Of a stretch of DNA of 64,000 bases, positions 37,554 through 46,276 are shown in pieces; position 1 is the stretch's first letter; each line of letters opens with the position of its first letter. The notes beneath the pieces were generated by a model. It had not been told where the DNA came from, searched no databases, and saw only the letters and a program-made list of their open reading frames with translations. Source of the DNA: Nocardia transvalensis NBRC 15921 (GTDB lineage: Bacteria > Actinomycetota > Actinomycetes > Mycobacteriales > Mycobacteriaceae); contig NZ_BAGL01000055.1 of NCBI RefSeq assembly GCF_000308875.1, positions 186,001 to 250,000 on the forward strand, in the 5' to 3' direction. A program made the position numbers and the translations under genes.

Positions 37554-37559
37554 CCGACA

Positions 37560-37565
37560 AGCCTA
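37560..37565 (-). promoter_or_regulatory. -10 box (TAGGCT on minus strand), leaderless start of uvrC
   Basis: On the minus strand TAGGCT ends 6 nt before the uvrC GTG at 37553; no SD is present, so a leaderless mRNA is likely. Confidence 0.5.
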
Positions 37566-37612
37566 TCGACCGGCTCCGACGAGTTTTCGCGGCCGCGGCG
37601 GTCGTAACTCCT

Positions 37613-38560
37613 ATGAACCCGACCCTCACCCCGGCGCGGTCCGCGCTGGCACGGGAGCTGGCCGCACTGCGCCGTCCGCTGCTGACCTACTGCTACCGGA
37701 TGCTCGGTTCCGCGCTCGAGGCCGAGGACGCCGTCCAGGAGACGATGATGCGAGCGTGGCGGTCCGCCGATCGGCTCACCGACCCTGCCGGATTGCGGCC
37801 GTGGATGTACCGGATCGCGACCAACGTCTGTATCGACGCGACCACCGATCGACGCCGGCGGGCGCTGCCGATGGACCTCGTCGCCGCGGCCGACCCCCGC
37901 GGTGATCTGGGGGCGGCGCTGCCGGAATCGACCTGGGTGCAACCGTTTCCGAGCGCCTCGGCCACCGGCGACCCGTCCGAGGAGGCGGTCTCCCGCGAAT
38001 CGATCCGGCTTGCCTTCGTCGCCGCGCTGCAGTACCTGCTGCCCCGGCAGCGCGCCGTCCTCATCCTGCGTGACGTGCTGTGCTGGCGCGCCGCCGAGGT
38101 GGCCGAACTGCTCGACACCAGTGTCGACGCGATCAACAGCATGCTGCGGCGGGCACGGTCGGCGCTGGCCGCGGCGGGGCCGGAGGCCGGCGAACCGATC
38201 GATACCGGACTACTCGAGCGGTACGTCGCCGCGTTCGAACGGTTCGACATCGACGGCATCGTCGCGCTGCTGCGGCACGACGCCGTGATCGATATGCCGC
38301 CGGTGTCGTTCTGGCTACGCGGCCGCGAGGCCTTCCGCCAGTGGCTGACCCACTCCGAGGTCGGCTGCCGCCGCAAGCGGCTGGTGCCGATCGAGGCCAA
38401 CGGCTGCCCGGCCGCGGCGGTGTACCGGGAGCACGACGGGCGTTTCGAGGCGGTCGGGATCCAGGTGCTGGTGTGCTCGGGTGGCGAGATCTCCGAACTA
38501 CACGTCTTCCTGCAACCCGAACTGTTCCGCATCTTCGGGCTGCCCGAGACGCTCGGCTGA
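37613..38560 (+). CDS. ECF-type RNA polymerase sigma factor with SnoaL-like C-terminus (SigG-like)
   Basis: A 315-residue sigma-70 family protein. Region 2 includes LLTYCYRMLGSALEAEDAVQETMMRAWRSADRL (about residues 23-55) and WMYRIATNVCIDATTDRRRR; region 4 includes FVAALQYLLPRQRAVLILRDVLCWRAAEVAELLDTSVDAINSMLRRARSAL (about 132-182). The rest (about 195-315) resembles an NTF2/SnoaL domain, which in this SigG/SigJ-type group replaces a separate anti-sigma factor. Target promoters unknown. A small STAS-like gene follows on the opposite strand. Confidence 0.88.
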   Translation: MNPTLTPARSALARELAALRRPLLTYCYRMLGSALEAEDAVQETMMRAWRSADRLTDPAGLRPWMYRIATNVCIDATTDRRRRALPMDLVAAADPRGDLGAALPESTWVQPFPSASATGDPSEEAVSRESIRLAFVAALQYLLPRQRAVLILRDVLCWRAAEVAELLDTSVDAINSMLRRARSALAAAGPEAGEPIDTGLLERYVAAFERFDIDGIVALLRHDAVIDMPPVSFWLRGREAFRQWLTHSEVGCRRKRLVPIEANGCPAAAVYREHDGRFEAVGIQVLVCSGGEISELHVFLQPELFRIFGLPETLG

Positions 38561-38563
38561 CCG

Positions 38564-38881
38564 CTACCGATCGGGCAGCAGGTCCGTAAGCCCGGCCAGG
38601 CCGAGCACCAGCAGCAGCCCCTCGTCCGCGCCGAGAATCCGGATGCGCCCGCCGGACCGGTTGGCGGCGAGGTGAATACGTGCCAGCGCCTCGATCACGG
38701 CCGCGGCGCAGCCCGCGAGGTCGCGGACATCGCAGTCGACGGTCCGATGGCCGTCGGCGATCAGCGTCCGGACCCGCGCGCACCACGCCGCGGTGGCGCG
38801 CTCACACGCCACCCCGCCGAGCGCTACGGTCGCCGGGCCGGATGCTGCGGCGCCGCGAGGCATCTGCACGTCGGGACACAT
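38564..38881 (-). CDS. Small STAS-domain-like protein (putative anti-sigma factor antagonist)
   Basis: The frame encodes about 105 residues from the ATG at 38881 (MCPDVQMPRG...). The core GHRTVDCDVRDLAGCAAAVIEALARIHLAANRSGGRIRILGADEGLLLVLGLAGLTDLLP follows the STAS pattern: a strand with an Asp-Leu/Gly turn, a helix, a strand 'GGRIRILGA', then a helix ending 'LVLGLAGLTDLLP'. A canonical phosphorylatable Ser is not obvious at the usual turn (DLAG). Convergent with the sigma factor gene, 3 nt apart. The start is uncertain (GTG at 38869, ATG at 38863). Confidence 0.6.
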   Translation of the reverse strand: MCPDVQMPRGAAASGPATVALGGVACERATAAWCARVRTLIADGHRTVDCDVRDLAGCAAAVIEALARIHLAANRSGGRIRILGADEGLLLVLGLAGLTDLLPDR

Positions 38882-38992
38882 ACCCTGCACAACCGCCGCC
38901 GACCGCGAAACTCGTCGTGCCGGTCGGCCCCCGGGATGCCTGTCTCCCCGGTGGCGCGACGAGTTTCCGGAGTCGGGGCGGTTGTGGCAGGC

Positions 38993-40447
38993 ATGGTCAA
39001 CGACATGTTCACACCGTCCCGGCGAATCGAGCCGAGGGCGCTGAAACCCGGAGTGATCCTCGCGCTGATGTGCGGGGCACAGTTCATCATCACACTCGAT
39101 ATCGCCATCGTGAATGTCGCGCTGCCGTCGATTCAGCGGGATCTCGACCTCGCGGCGAACGATCTGCAATGGGTGGTCATCACCTACGTCCTGCTGCTCG
39201 GCGGCCTGCTGCTGCTCGGCGGGCGCGCCGGGGATCTGCTCGGCCGGCGGCGAGTGCTGCTGGCCGGACTGGCGCTGTTCGCGGGCGCCTCGCTCGCCGC
39301 CGGGCTGGCGGGATCATTCGCCCAGCTGGTCGCGTCGCGGGCCGCACAGGGAGCCGGGGCGGCGCTGGCCGCGCCCGCCGCACTGGCCGTACTCGTCGCG
39401 ACCTTTCCCGAGGGCGCCGCGCGCACCAAGGCGCTCGGAGTGCTCGGCGCGGCCGGCGGGAGCGCGGCCTCGGTCGGCGTCGTGGTGAGCGGGGCGCTGA
39501 CCGCCGGGCCGGGGTGGGAGTGGATCTTCTTCATCAACGTGCCGATCGTCGGGGTCATGCTGGCGCTCATCGCGAGATACGTACCCGCCGACCGCAGGAC
39601 CGAGCGCGGCCCGTTCGATCTCGCGGGTGCGGTCACGGTGACCGCCGGGCTCACCGCGCTCGTCTACGCCATCAACAAGAGCGTCGATCACGGCTGGGGC
39701 TCCGCGATCACACTCGGCCTGCTGGCGGCCGGATTCGCCCTGCTGGCGGTATTCGCCGCCGTCGAATACCGCGCGGCGGAGCCGCTGGTGCCCCTGACGA
39801 TGTTCCGCCGGCCGACGCTCAATGCCGCGAATCTCGTTGCCGCGCTGGTGTACGCGGCCTTCTTCGCGACCATCTTCCAGGCATCGCTGCTCATGCAGCA
39901 GGTGCTCGGATATTCCGCGCTGCGCACGGGCGTGGCCTACCTGGCGATCGCCGCTACCGCGGTGGTCGTCGCCGCCGGTATCGCGCCCGCGCTGCTGTCG
40001 CGGATCGGCGCCGGATGGACGATCGTGCTGGCGCAGGGCAGCGCGGCGGCCGGGCTGCTGTGGCTCGCCCGCGTCCCGGTCGGCGCCGCGTACTGGCCGG
40101 ATCTGTTTCCCGGGTTCCTCGGCGTCGGGGTGGGCGTCGGGCTGTCGCTGGTAGCGGTCCAGGTCGCCGCGTTCGTCGGTATCCCCGAGCAGGTCAGCGG
40201 GCTGGCGGGCGGCATGGTGGAGACCGCGCGCGAGATCGGCGGCGCGCTGGGCACGGCCGTCGTCGCGGCGGTGGCGATCGCGGCCGCGCGTGGCGTCTCC
40301 GCGGGCCCGGCCGCGGCTCTCACGGAGGGCTTCCGGCGCGGTTCCCTCGTCGCGGCGGGCTTCAGCCTCCTCGCCGCCCTCACCGCGGTCACCGTCCTGC
40401 GGCGGGCCGAACGCGAGGCGGCCCGAGTTCCGGTGGACGCGCGATGA
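38993..40447 (+). CDS. MFS transporter, DHA2 (EmrB/QacA) family, 14-TMS type
   Basis: A 484-residue proton-driven drug exporter family member. QFIITLDIAIVNVALPSIQRDLDLAANDLQWVVITYVLLLGGLLLLGGRAGDLLGRRRVLLAGLALFAGASLAAGL shows motif D1 and motif A of DHA2 proteins, and VVVSGALTAGPGWEWIFFINVPI matches motif C and the helix 5-6 region. About 14 hydrophobic segments. The ATG at 38993 is preferred; an ATG at 39005 is also possible. Substrate unknown. Confidence 0.88.
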   Translation: MVNDMFTPSRRIEPRALKPGVILALMCGAQFIITLDIAIVNVALPSIQRDLDLAANDLQWVVITYVLLLGGLLLLGGRAGDLLGRRRVLLAGLALFAGASLAAGLAGSFAQLVASRAAQGAGAALAAPAALAVLVATFPEGAARTKALGVLGAAGGSAASVGVVVSGALTAGPGWEWIFFINVPIVGVMLALIARYVPADRRTERGPFDLAGAVTVTAGLTALVYAINKSVDHGWGSAITLGLLAAGFALLAVFAAVEYRAAEPLVPLTMFRRPTLNAANLVAALVYAAFFATIFQASLLMQQVLGYSALRTGVAYLAIAATAVVVAAGIAPALLSRIGAGWTIVLAQGSAAAGLLWLARVPVGAAYWPDLFPGFLGVGVGVGLSLVAVQVAAFVGIPEQVSGLAGGMVETAREIGGALGTAVVAAVAIAAARGVSAGPAAALTEGFRRGSLVAAGFSLLAALTAVTVLRRAEREAARVPVDAR

Positions 40448-40478
40448 CGAGCGATCCCTCGGAGCGGCCGGGTGGTGT

Positions 40479-41336
40479 TCACACCGGCTGCATGCGGCGG
40501 GTGTTGGACTTGATGGCCTCGTAGAGGGCGCGTTCGGGGCCGGAGAGGCGACTGCGGCGGCGCAGGAGGACGAAGTCGAGTTCGCCCAGTTCCGGCAGGC
40601 GGGGGTCGTCTACGGCGAAAAGCCCTGCGGGCAGCAGGCTTTCGGCGTGGGCGATCACCCCCAAGCCGGCCAGGACCGCGGCGCGCAGGCCCAGCTGGCT
40701 GTCGCTGGTGCAGGCGATGCGGCAGGTGCGGCCCTCGCGTTCGAGGGCGCGCAGGGCGACGTGGCGAGTGAGACTCGGCGGCGGATAGGTGACCAGCGGG
40801 ACCGGATCGTCGAAACCCGTTGCGCCGGAACGGCCCGCCCACACCAGGCGGTCGCGCCACAGCAGTTCGCCGTGGCGCTCGCCGGGCAGCCGCTTGCCCA
40901 CCACCAGGTCCAGTTCGCCTGCCGCCATCCGGGTCTTCAGGTTCTCGCTGAGACCGACAGTCAGTTCGAGGTCGACGCCCGGATGGGACTGCTGGAATTC
41001 CAGCAGCACGTCCGGCAGCTCACGCGCCATGACGTCGTCGGACGCGCCGAGGCGGATCAGGCCGGTGAGGCGCGATTCCGAGAAGTAGCGCTCGGCCCGC
41101 GCCTGCGCGTCCAGGATGGCGCGCGCGAATCCGACCATGGCGGCGCCGTCGGCGGTGAGGGCGAGATTGCGGGTGTCGCGGCGGAACAGCTCGCGCCCGG
41201 CGGCCTTCTCGAGCCGGGCGATGTGCCCGCTGACCGTGGACTGCCGCAAACCCAGGATGCGGCCCGCCGCGGTGAAGCCACCGGCGCGCTCGACGGCGAG
41301 AAAGGTGCGCAGCAGGTCGGGATCGAACATATTCAT
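40479..41336 (-). CDS. LysR-family transcriptional regulator
   Basis: A 285-residue LTTR. HTH: LLRTFLAVERAGGFTAAGRILGLRQSTVSGHIARLEKAAGRELFRRDTRNLALT. The effector-binding domain begins around residue 88 (GLIRLGASDDVMARELPDVLLEFQQSHPGVDLELTVGLS). Divergent from a bile acid:sodium symporter-like gene 70 nt away, its likely target. Start ATG at 41336; a GTG one codon upstream is possible. Confidence 0.87.
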   Translation of the reverse strand: MNMFDPDLLRTFLAVERAGGFTAAGRILGLRQSTVSGHIARLEKAAGRELFRRDTRNLALTADGAAMVGFARAILDAQARAERYFSESRLTGLIRLGASDDVMARELPDVLLEFQQSHPGVDLELTVGLSENLKTRMAAGELDLVVGKRLPGERHGELLWRDRLVWAGRSGATGFDDPVPLVTYPPPSLTRHVALRALEREGRTCRIACTSDSQLGLRAAVLAGLGVIAHAESLLPAGLFAVDDPRLPELGELDFVLLRRRSRLSGPERALYEAIKSNTRRMQPV

Positions 41337-41338
41337 CA

Positions 41339-41360
41339 CGATACGCGTTCCGAAATATCG
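41339..41360. promoter_or_regulatory. Possible LysR site CGATA-N12-TATCG
   Basis: A dyad CGATA...TATCG around a 12-nt centre lies at the LysR start in the divergent intergenic region, the form and place expected for an LTTR autoregulatory site. One instance judged by eye. Confidence 0.35.
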
Positions 41361-41394
41361 TTTACACCGACTTCCGTGATCAGTCGGCCGGATC

Positions 41395-41400
41395 TACCGT
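41395..41400 (+). promoter_or_regulatory. -10 box (TACCGT), leaderless start
   Basis: TACCGT ends 6 nt before the GTG at 41407 of the symporter gene. Confidence 0.5.
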
Positions 41401-41406
41401 GCAGAG

Positions 41407-42417
41407 GTGACGTTTCTCGCGAAGCTCCGGATCGACGCCTTCATGCTCGGCATCCTGGCCAGCGTGCTGGTGGCCGTCGTGCTCCCGGCGCGCGGGACCG
41501 CCGCCGACGTCCTGGACTGGGCGACCAAGATCGCCATCGGCCTGCTGTTCCTGCTCTACGGCGCCCGGCTGGAGCCACGCGAGGCGCTGGCCGGGCTGCG
41601 GCACTGGCGGCTGCACGCGAGCGTCCTCGCGGTGACGTACCTGGTGTTCCCGCTGCTCGGCCTCGCGTTACGGCTGCTGGTGCCCTCGGTGCTGACCGAG
41701 GAGCTGTACACCGGCGTGCTGTATCTGTGCCTGCTGCCCTCGACGGTGCAGTCCTCGATCGCGTTCACCTCGATCGCGCGCGGGAATGTGGCCGGCGCGG
41801 TGGTGAGCGCGTCGCTGTCCAATCTCGCGGGCGTCTTCGCCACGCCGCTGCTGGTCATGCTGCTCATGCACACGACGGGTGGCGCGAGCGTCTCCCCGAC
41901 CGCCATCCTGGCGATCGTCGTGCAGCTGCTGCTGCCGTTCCTGGCCGGTCAGCTGCTGCGCCCGTGGCTGCGGCCGCTGCTGCGGCATACGGCGGTCACG
42001 CGCGTCGCCGATCGGGGCTCGGTGTATCTGGTGGTCTACGCCGCGTTCAGCGCGGGCATGGTGGAGCACATCTGGAATGGCCTGTCCCCCTGGGCATTAC
42101 TCGCCGTGGTCGCGGTGTGCGCGGCCCTGCTGGGGGTCGTGCTGGGCATCACGTCCGCCGCGAGCAAGGCGCTCGGATTCGAGCGGGCCGACCGGATCGT
42201 CATGATCTTCTGCGGATCGAAGAAGAGCCTGGCGACCGGGCTGCCCATGGCGACGGTGCTGTTCGCCGGGCATCCGGTCGGGCTGATCGTGCTGCCGCTG
42301 ATGATCTTCCACCAGATCCAGCTGTTCGTCTGCGCCGCGCTGGCGGGGCGCTGGGGCCGGGCGGCGGATGCCGCTGCCGCGCAACCCGTTTCGGCCGGCG
42401 CCGCGGCGGCGAGCTAG
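41407..42417 (+). CDS. Bile acid:sodium symporter-like transporter (SBF-like)
   Basis: A 336-residue membrane protein with about 10 segments, of the SBF-like group related to YfeH and plant/bacterial BASS carriers. KIAIGLLFLLYGARLEPREALAGLRHWRLH, LCLLPSTVQSSIAFTSIARGNVAGAVVSASLSNLAGVFATPLLV and FCGSKKSLATGLPMATVLF are the conserved blocks. It probably imports an organic anion with sodium; ligand unknown. Regulated presumably by the divergent LysR gene. Confidence 0.88.
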   Translation: MTFLAKLRIDAFMLGILASVLVAVVLPARGTAADVLDWATKIAIGLLFLLYGARLEPREALAGLRHWRLHASVLAVTYLVFPLLGLALRLLVPSVLTEELYTGVLYLCLLPSTVQSSIAFTSIARGNVAGAVVSASLSNLAGVFATPLLVMLLMHTTGGASVSPTAILAIVVQLLLPFLAGQLLRPWLRPLLRHTAVTRVADRGSVYLVVYAAFSAGMVEHIWNGLSPWALLAVVAVCAALLGVVLGITSAASKALGFERADRIVMIFCGSKKSLATGLPMATVLFAGHPVGLIVLPLMIFHQIQLFVCAALAGRWGRAADAAAAQPVSAGAAAAS

Positions 42418-42424
42418 GGGCCGT

Positions 42425-42871
42425 TCACATTCCGCGCACGTACCGCAGCGTCTCCTCGACCGCGCTCAGATCGATATCGAGGCTCGGGTCCTGCTTCAGC
42501 GCCTCGCGGAATTCCTGCATCGACTCGTCGAGGCTGCTGCGCCGGGCCATCGAGATCAGCTCCTGGCGCACGTAGTCGCCCAGCGGCATGCCCGAGGCGG
42601 CGGCGCGGCGGCCGAGCACGCTCCAGGTGTCGGCGGGCAGCCGGTAGGTCTCGATCAGCGACATGGCGCCCTCGTCGACCGCGGGCGCGGGATGGTCCGG
42701 CCGCTCGGCTTCCAGGAATTCGACGACGGAGTCGATCGGCACGCGCCGGGAACTCAGCGCCGTCAGCTCGTGGTGTACGTACTCCTCCACGGGCAGGTCG
42801 GCATAGGCGGCGCGGCGGCGCAGCACGGCGGCGGTATCGGCGGGCAGGTCCTCGATATCGATGCGCGACAT
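42425..42871 (-). CDS. Tandem duplicated RHH/FitA-antitoxin-like protein
   Basis: A 148-residue protein made of two related halves. The first reads IEDLPADTAAVLRRRAAYADLPVEEYVHHELTALS with RVPIDSVVEFLEAE (about residues 5-56); the second reads YRLPADTWSVLGRRAAASGMPLGDYVRQELISMA with SLDESMQEFREALKQ (about 77-127). Each half looks like the LPxDxxxxLxxRAAxxxxPxxxYVxxEL core of FitA/VapB-type ribbon-helix-helix antitoxins. No PIN-domain toxin gene is adjacent. The first basic strand is poorly defined, so DNA binding is inferred. Confidence 0.7.
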   Translation of the reverse strand: MSRIDIEDLPADTAAVLRRRAAYADLPVEEYVHHELTALSSRRVPIDSVVEFLEAERPDHPAPAVDEGAMSLIETYRLPADTWSVLGRRAAASGMPLGDYVRQELISMARRSSLDESMQEFREALKQDPSLDIDLSAVEETLRYVRGM

Positions 42872-42878
42872 GGACGCC

Positions 42879-42884
42879 ACCGTA
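42879..42884 (-). promoter_or_regulatory. -10 box (TACGGT on minus strand), leaderless start
   Basis: On the minus strand TACGGT ends 7 nt before the ATG at 42871 and supports that start over longer frames. Confidence 0.45.
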
Positions 42885-42989
42885 AACGTGTGATGAACGG
42901 TCGGCAACCTCGTCACGGCGCGGCGCGCCCCGGAGACGCTGTCGCGCAGCCGGTTCCGCTTCCGGCGTACCGGTGGGCGGCCGGGCGCG

Positions 42990-44924
42990 TCAGCGGGTGA
43001 GCGGGAATTCGGACGTGCCGCTGTCACCCGCCGGAATGATCGGCAGCACGACGGCGGACGGATGGTCGGCGTCGTGCAGGATCGTCTGCGTGGCGCCCTG
43101 TACCGCGGCGCTACTCCCGAACGGTTCGCCGGTATTGGGGTTCGGCGCGTACTGCGGGTAGTCGCTGCTGGAGATCTCCACCCGGATACGGGATCCGGCG
43201 GGCACCTGATAGCTGGTCGGCCAGATCTTGATCGTGTACTGGTACGGCTGTCCGGGAACGATGGGAGACGGCCGTTCCAGGGAGTCGCGGAACGCCGCGC
43301 GGATGATGCCGTTGTTGAGGTTCGTGGTGGATCCGTCCGGGGCGACGGCCACGAGTTTCGCGGTGAAGTCGGTGTCGGGCGCGGTCGAGGCCGCCCACAG
43401 TTTCACCTCGGTCGGTCCGGTGATCTCGGTATCGGACGGCATCGGGTCGGTGGTGTAGGTCAGTACGTCGGTGCGCTGCTCGACCACGCCCTGATCGACG
43501 GGTCCCTGCGGTCCGGTCGACGCGCCGCAGCAGGAGTGGCCGCCCGCGCTGGGCACCGGGTTCGCGGGGTCGTAGTAGTACCGGTCCGGTGGCTGCGGAT
43601 CCTTCGGCGGCGCGGTGGCCAGAGCGCCTGTGCGGCCGGTCATCCCGAGGCCGCCGGGACCGGACAGGTAGTAGGTGGTCCAGCGCGTATTCGGCAGCGG
43701 CCAGGCCGACGCCGTCTTCCAGCGATTGGCGCCCATGACGAAGTAGTCGACCGCGGGCTGCCCGGACACGGTGTTGTCCGCCCCCTTCAGGAACCGGTCG
43801 AACCAGGTCAGCATCAACTCGTTGACCGGGCTGTTCCCGGCGGGTCCCGCGGCAGCCAGTTTCGGCGTGGTGACGCCGCTGCCCGGACGGCCCCAGCCGA
43901 CATGGTCCCACGGCCCGATCACCAGGCGCTGGTTGCGGCGGGCCTCGTCGCCGCCGCCACGGTTCACCATCCCCGTGAAATTCTCGATGCCGCCGGTGAG
44001 GAAGGCGTCGTACCAGCCCTCGATATCGAGTACGGGCACCCGCACGTCCTGATATCGGTCGCGGATGCTCCACCGCGTCCAGTAGTCGTCGCGGGCGGAG
44101 TGGCGGATCCAGTCGTAGAACCACGGCGCCACGACCGGATCACCGGGGTGCAGTGGTGGAAACTGCTGGTACGGGCGATATCCCAGCCAGCGGGTGTACT
44201 CGGATTCGTCGGCCAGCAGTTGCTTGGCCGTGCCGGTGTCGCCGCGATTCTCCGCCGCGGTCCGGCCGATCGTCCCCATCGCCCACGGTTCGACGAAGGC
44301 CAGCCGGAACGCCCCGCCGTCGTAGGTCCAGCCGTCGTAGTAGTCGGAGGACGTATTGGCGGGGACGATCGTCGCCAGATGCGGCGGCGTGCGCACCGCG
44401 GCCAGCCACTGGGTGGCGCCCACATAGGACGACCCGTACATGCCGACCTTGCCGTTGGACCCCGGCAGACCGGCCGCCCACTCCACCGAGTCGTATCCGT
44501 CGTCCATATCGTTGCCGAATTCGGTGAACGTGCCGCCCGACGCGCCCTGCCCCCGAATATCCTGCACGACAACGAGATAGCAGTGTGAGGCGAACCAGTC
44601 CGGCGTCCGGTACCGGTACGGCTGGATCTGCGCCGCGGCCTTGCCGTACTGGGTGCGCATGAGGATCACGGGCGCCGGATCGGCGGTTCGCGGGCGGTAG
44701 ACGTCGGCCTTCAGCACGACGCCGTCGCGCATGGCGGCGGGGACGTTCTCCTGCTTGTCGACCGCGCAGTCGCCGCGGCCGTCGGTGGGCGGCCACGCAC
44801 TCGGGGACGGTGCCGGGCCGTTCCCGCCACCGTCGGATCCACCGCAGGCGGCGGCCAGGACGACGGCCGCCACGACCGCGCCCATCCGGACGATTCGACT
44901 GCGCCGCATACGGTTCGCCGACAT
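42990..44924 (-). CDS. CocE/NonD-family hydrolase, lipoprotein (X-Pro dipeptidyl-peptidase S15 type)
   Basis: A 644-residue predicted lipoprotein. The signal IVRMGAVVAAVVLAAACGGSDGGG has a lipobox Cys at about residue 27. The alpha/beta hydrolase domain has GDCAVDKQENVPAAMRDGVVLKADVYRP, the nucleophile GMYGSSYVGATQWLAA (Ser about 167) and RLVIGPWDHVGWG (catalytic His). The C-terminal jelly-roll (about 430-640) ends PAGSRIRVEISSSDYPQYAPNPNTG. Family members cleave acyl esters such as cocaine, or X-Pro peptides; substrate unknown. TACCTT lies 6 nt before the ATG. Confidence 0.9.
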   Translation of the reverse strand: MSANRMRRSRIVRMGAVVAAVVLAAACGGSDGGGNGPAPSPSAWPPTDGRGDCAVDKQENVPAAMRDGVVLKADVYRPRTADPAPVILMRTQYGKAAAQIQPYRYRTPDWFASHCYLVVVQDIRGQGASGGTFTEFGNDMDDGYDSVEWAAGLPGSNGKVGMYGSSYVGATQWLAAVRTPPHLATIVPANTSSDYYDGWTYDGGAFRLAFVEPWAMGTIGRTAAENRGDTGTAKQLLADESEYTRWLGYRPYQQFPPLHPGDPVVAPWFYDWIRHSARDDYWTRWSIRDRYQDVRVPVLDIEGWYDAFLTGGIENFTGMVNRGGGDEARRNQRLVIGPWDHVGWGRPGSGVTTPKLAAAGPAGNSPVNELMLTWFDRFLKGADNTVSGQPAVDYFVMGANRWKTASAWPLPNTRWTTYYLSGPGGLGMTGRTGALATAPPKDPQPPDRYYYDPANPVPSAGGHSCCGASTGPQGPVDQGVVEQRTDVLTYTTDPMPSDTEITGPTEVKLWAASTAPDTDFTAKLVAVAPDGSTTNLNNGIIRAAFRDSLERPSPIVPGQPYQYTIKIWPTSYQVPAGSRIRVEISSSDYPQYAPNPNTGEPFGSSAAVQGATQTILHDADHPSAVVLPIIPAGDSGTSEFPLTR

Positions 44925-44930
44925 CAGCAG

Positions 44931-44936
44931 AAGGTA
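44931..44936 (-). promoter_or_regulatory. -10 box (TACCTT on minus strand), leaderless start
   Basis: On the minus strand TACCTT ends 6 nt before the ATG at 44924 of the CocE-like lipoprotein. Confidence 0.5.
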
Positions 44937-45009
44937 ACACCGCGCGACCGCCCGCGTGATCGAGTTCGCCGCGGCCGCCGCACCGATTGCCCGCGCGATG
45001 CCGGACGGA

Positions 45010-46221
45010 TCAGCGGGTGAGCGCCCGCAGCGAATCCGCCAGATCGCCTCGCTCCCCCACCTCGACGGTGTCCAGCTCGAGCCAGTCGGCCATCTCCCGC
45101 AGCGAGCGCGCCAGCTCGGTCACGACATGGGCGGTGTCCCAGCCGGATTCGGCGAAGGCGCCCGGGACGAGCAGGCGGCCGGTGGACCGCTCGGCGCGCA
45201 GGTCGACCCGGGCGACCAGCTCGCCGTCGAGCAGGAACGGGAAGACGTAGTAGCCGTGCACCCGCTTGGGCTCCGGCGTGTAGATCTCGATACGGTAGTG
45301 GAAATCGAAGATGCGCTCGGTACGCGGGCGGAAGAAGATGAGCGGATCGAACGGGCACAGCAGCGCCGCGCCCGATACCTTGCGCGGGATTCGGGTCCCG
45401 GTGCGCAGGTAGGCGGGCCGATCCCAGCCGGTGACCTGGACCTGTTCCAATTCGCCCGCGGCCACCAGATCGGCGAGGGCGGGCTCGGTCTGGCGGCGGT
45501 GCAGCCGGTAGTAGTCGCGCAGGTCGGGCTCGGTGCCGATGCCGAGCGCGGTGGCCGATCGCCGCACCAACTCGCGCACCGCCTCCGGCTCCTCGATCTC
45601 CCGGGCGAGGACGTCGGGCGGGAGCACCCGCTCGGTGAGGTCGTAGTACCGCTGGAATCCGACGCGCTTGTCCACCGACAGCTCGCCGGTCGCGAACAGC
45701 AGCTCGCACACGACCTTGGTATCGCTGTAGTTCCAGCCCCAGTGGTCCTTCGAGCGCGCCCGGTCCAGCTCGAGGTGCTTCTCCACCTCGCCCGCCGTAC
45801 TGGGACCGAACTCCCGGATCACCTCGAGCACATCCTTGGGCAGCCGGGGATTGCGCTCGACCACGCGCGCCGCGCCGCCCCACCGCCCGTTGCGGAAGCG
45901 GGCCATCCGCCAGCGCAGCAGCGGCCAGTCCTCGACGGGGATCAGGGCCGCCTCGTGCGCCCAGTACTCCACCAGCCGCCGCGGCCGCCGCGCGCGGTGA
46001 CTCCACGCCAGCTCGTCCAGTGCCGTGCGGTCGTACGGGCCGATGCGGGCGAAGATCGGCGCGTAGTGCGCCCGCACCACCGCCGAGACCGAATCCAGTT
46101 GCAGCAGTTGCGTTCTCTCCAGGGCGCGCAAGACGGCGCGGCGGCCGGCCGGGGTACTGGGGCGGTCGGAGGCGAAGCCCTGGGCGGCCAGCGCCGTCCG
46201 GCGGGCCGCGGCGGCGGTCAT
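45010..46221 (-). CDS. Winged-helix protein of the YcaQ/AlkX (HTH_42) family
   Basis: A 403-residue protein of the YcaQ family. E. coli YcaQ (and Streptomyces AlkZ) are DNA glycosylases that unhook interstrand cross-links. LLQLDSVSAVVRAHYAPIFARIGPYDRTALDELAW (about residues 35-69), LVEYWAHEAALIPVEDWPLLRWRM and GALLCPFDPLIFFRPRTERIFDFHYRIEIYTPEPKRVHGYYVFPFLLDGELVARVDLRAE are the conserved blocks. The QLD motif and the later DP..FRPR..FDF segment are typical. The ATG at 46221 has GAAGG about 8 nt upstream. Divergent from the FAD dehydrogenase. Confidence 0.88.
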   Translation of the reverse strand: MTAAAARRTALAAQGFASDRPSTPAGRRAVLRALERTQLLQLDSVSAVVRAHYAPIFARIGPYDRTALDELAWSHRARRPRRLVEYWAHEAALIPVEDWPLLRWRMARFRNGRWGGAARVVERNPRLPKDVLEVIREFGPSTAGEVEKHLELDRARSKDHWGWNYSDTKVVCELLFATGELSVDKRVGFQRYYDLTERVLPPDVLAREIEEPEAVRELVRRSATALGIGTEPDLRDYYRLHRRQTEPALADLVAAGELEQVQVTGWDRPAYLRTGTRIPRKVSGAALLCPFDPLIFFRPRTERIFDFHYRIEIYTPEPKRVHGYYVFPFLLDGELVARVDLRAERSTGRLLVPGAFAESGWDTAHVVTELARSLREMADWLELDTVEVGERGDLADSLRALTR

Positions 46222-46276
46222 CGTACGCACCTTCGCACCATGCCATGAGGCACCGACAGGAATCGCCCGGTCCTTC

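Noticed and set aside
42425..42871. Complete VapBC-type toxin-antitoxin system
   Set aside because: Only the antitoxin-like protein is seen; flanking genes are a transporter and a CocE-type lipoprotein.
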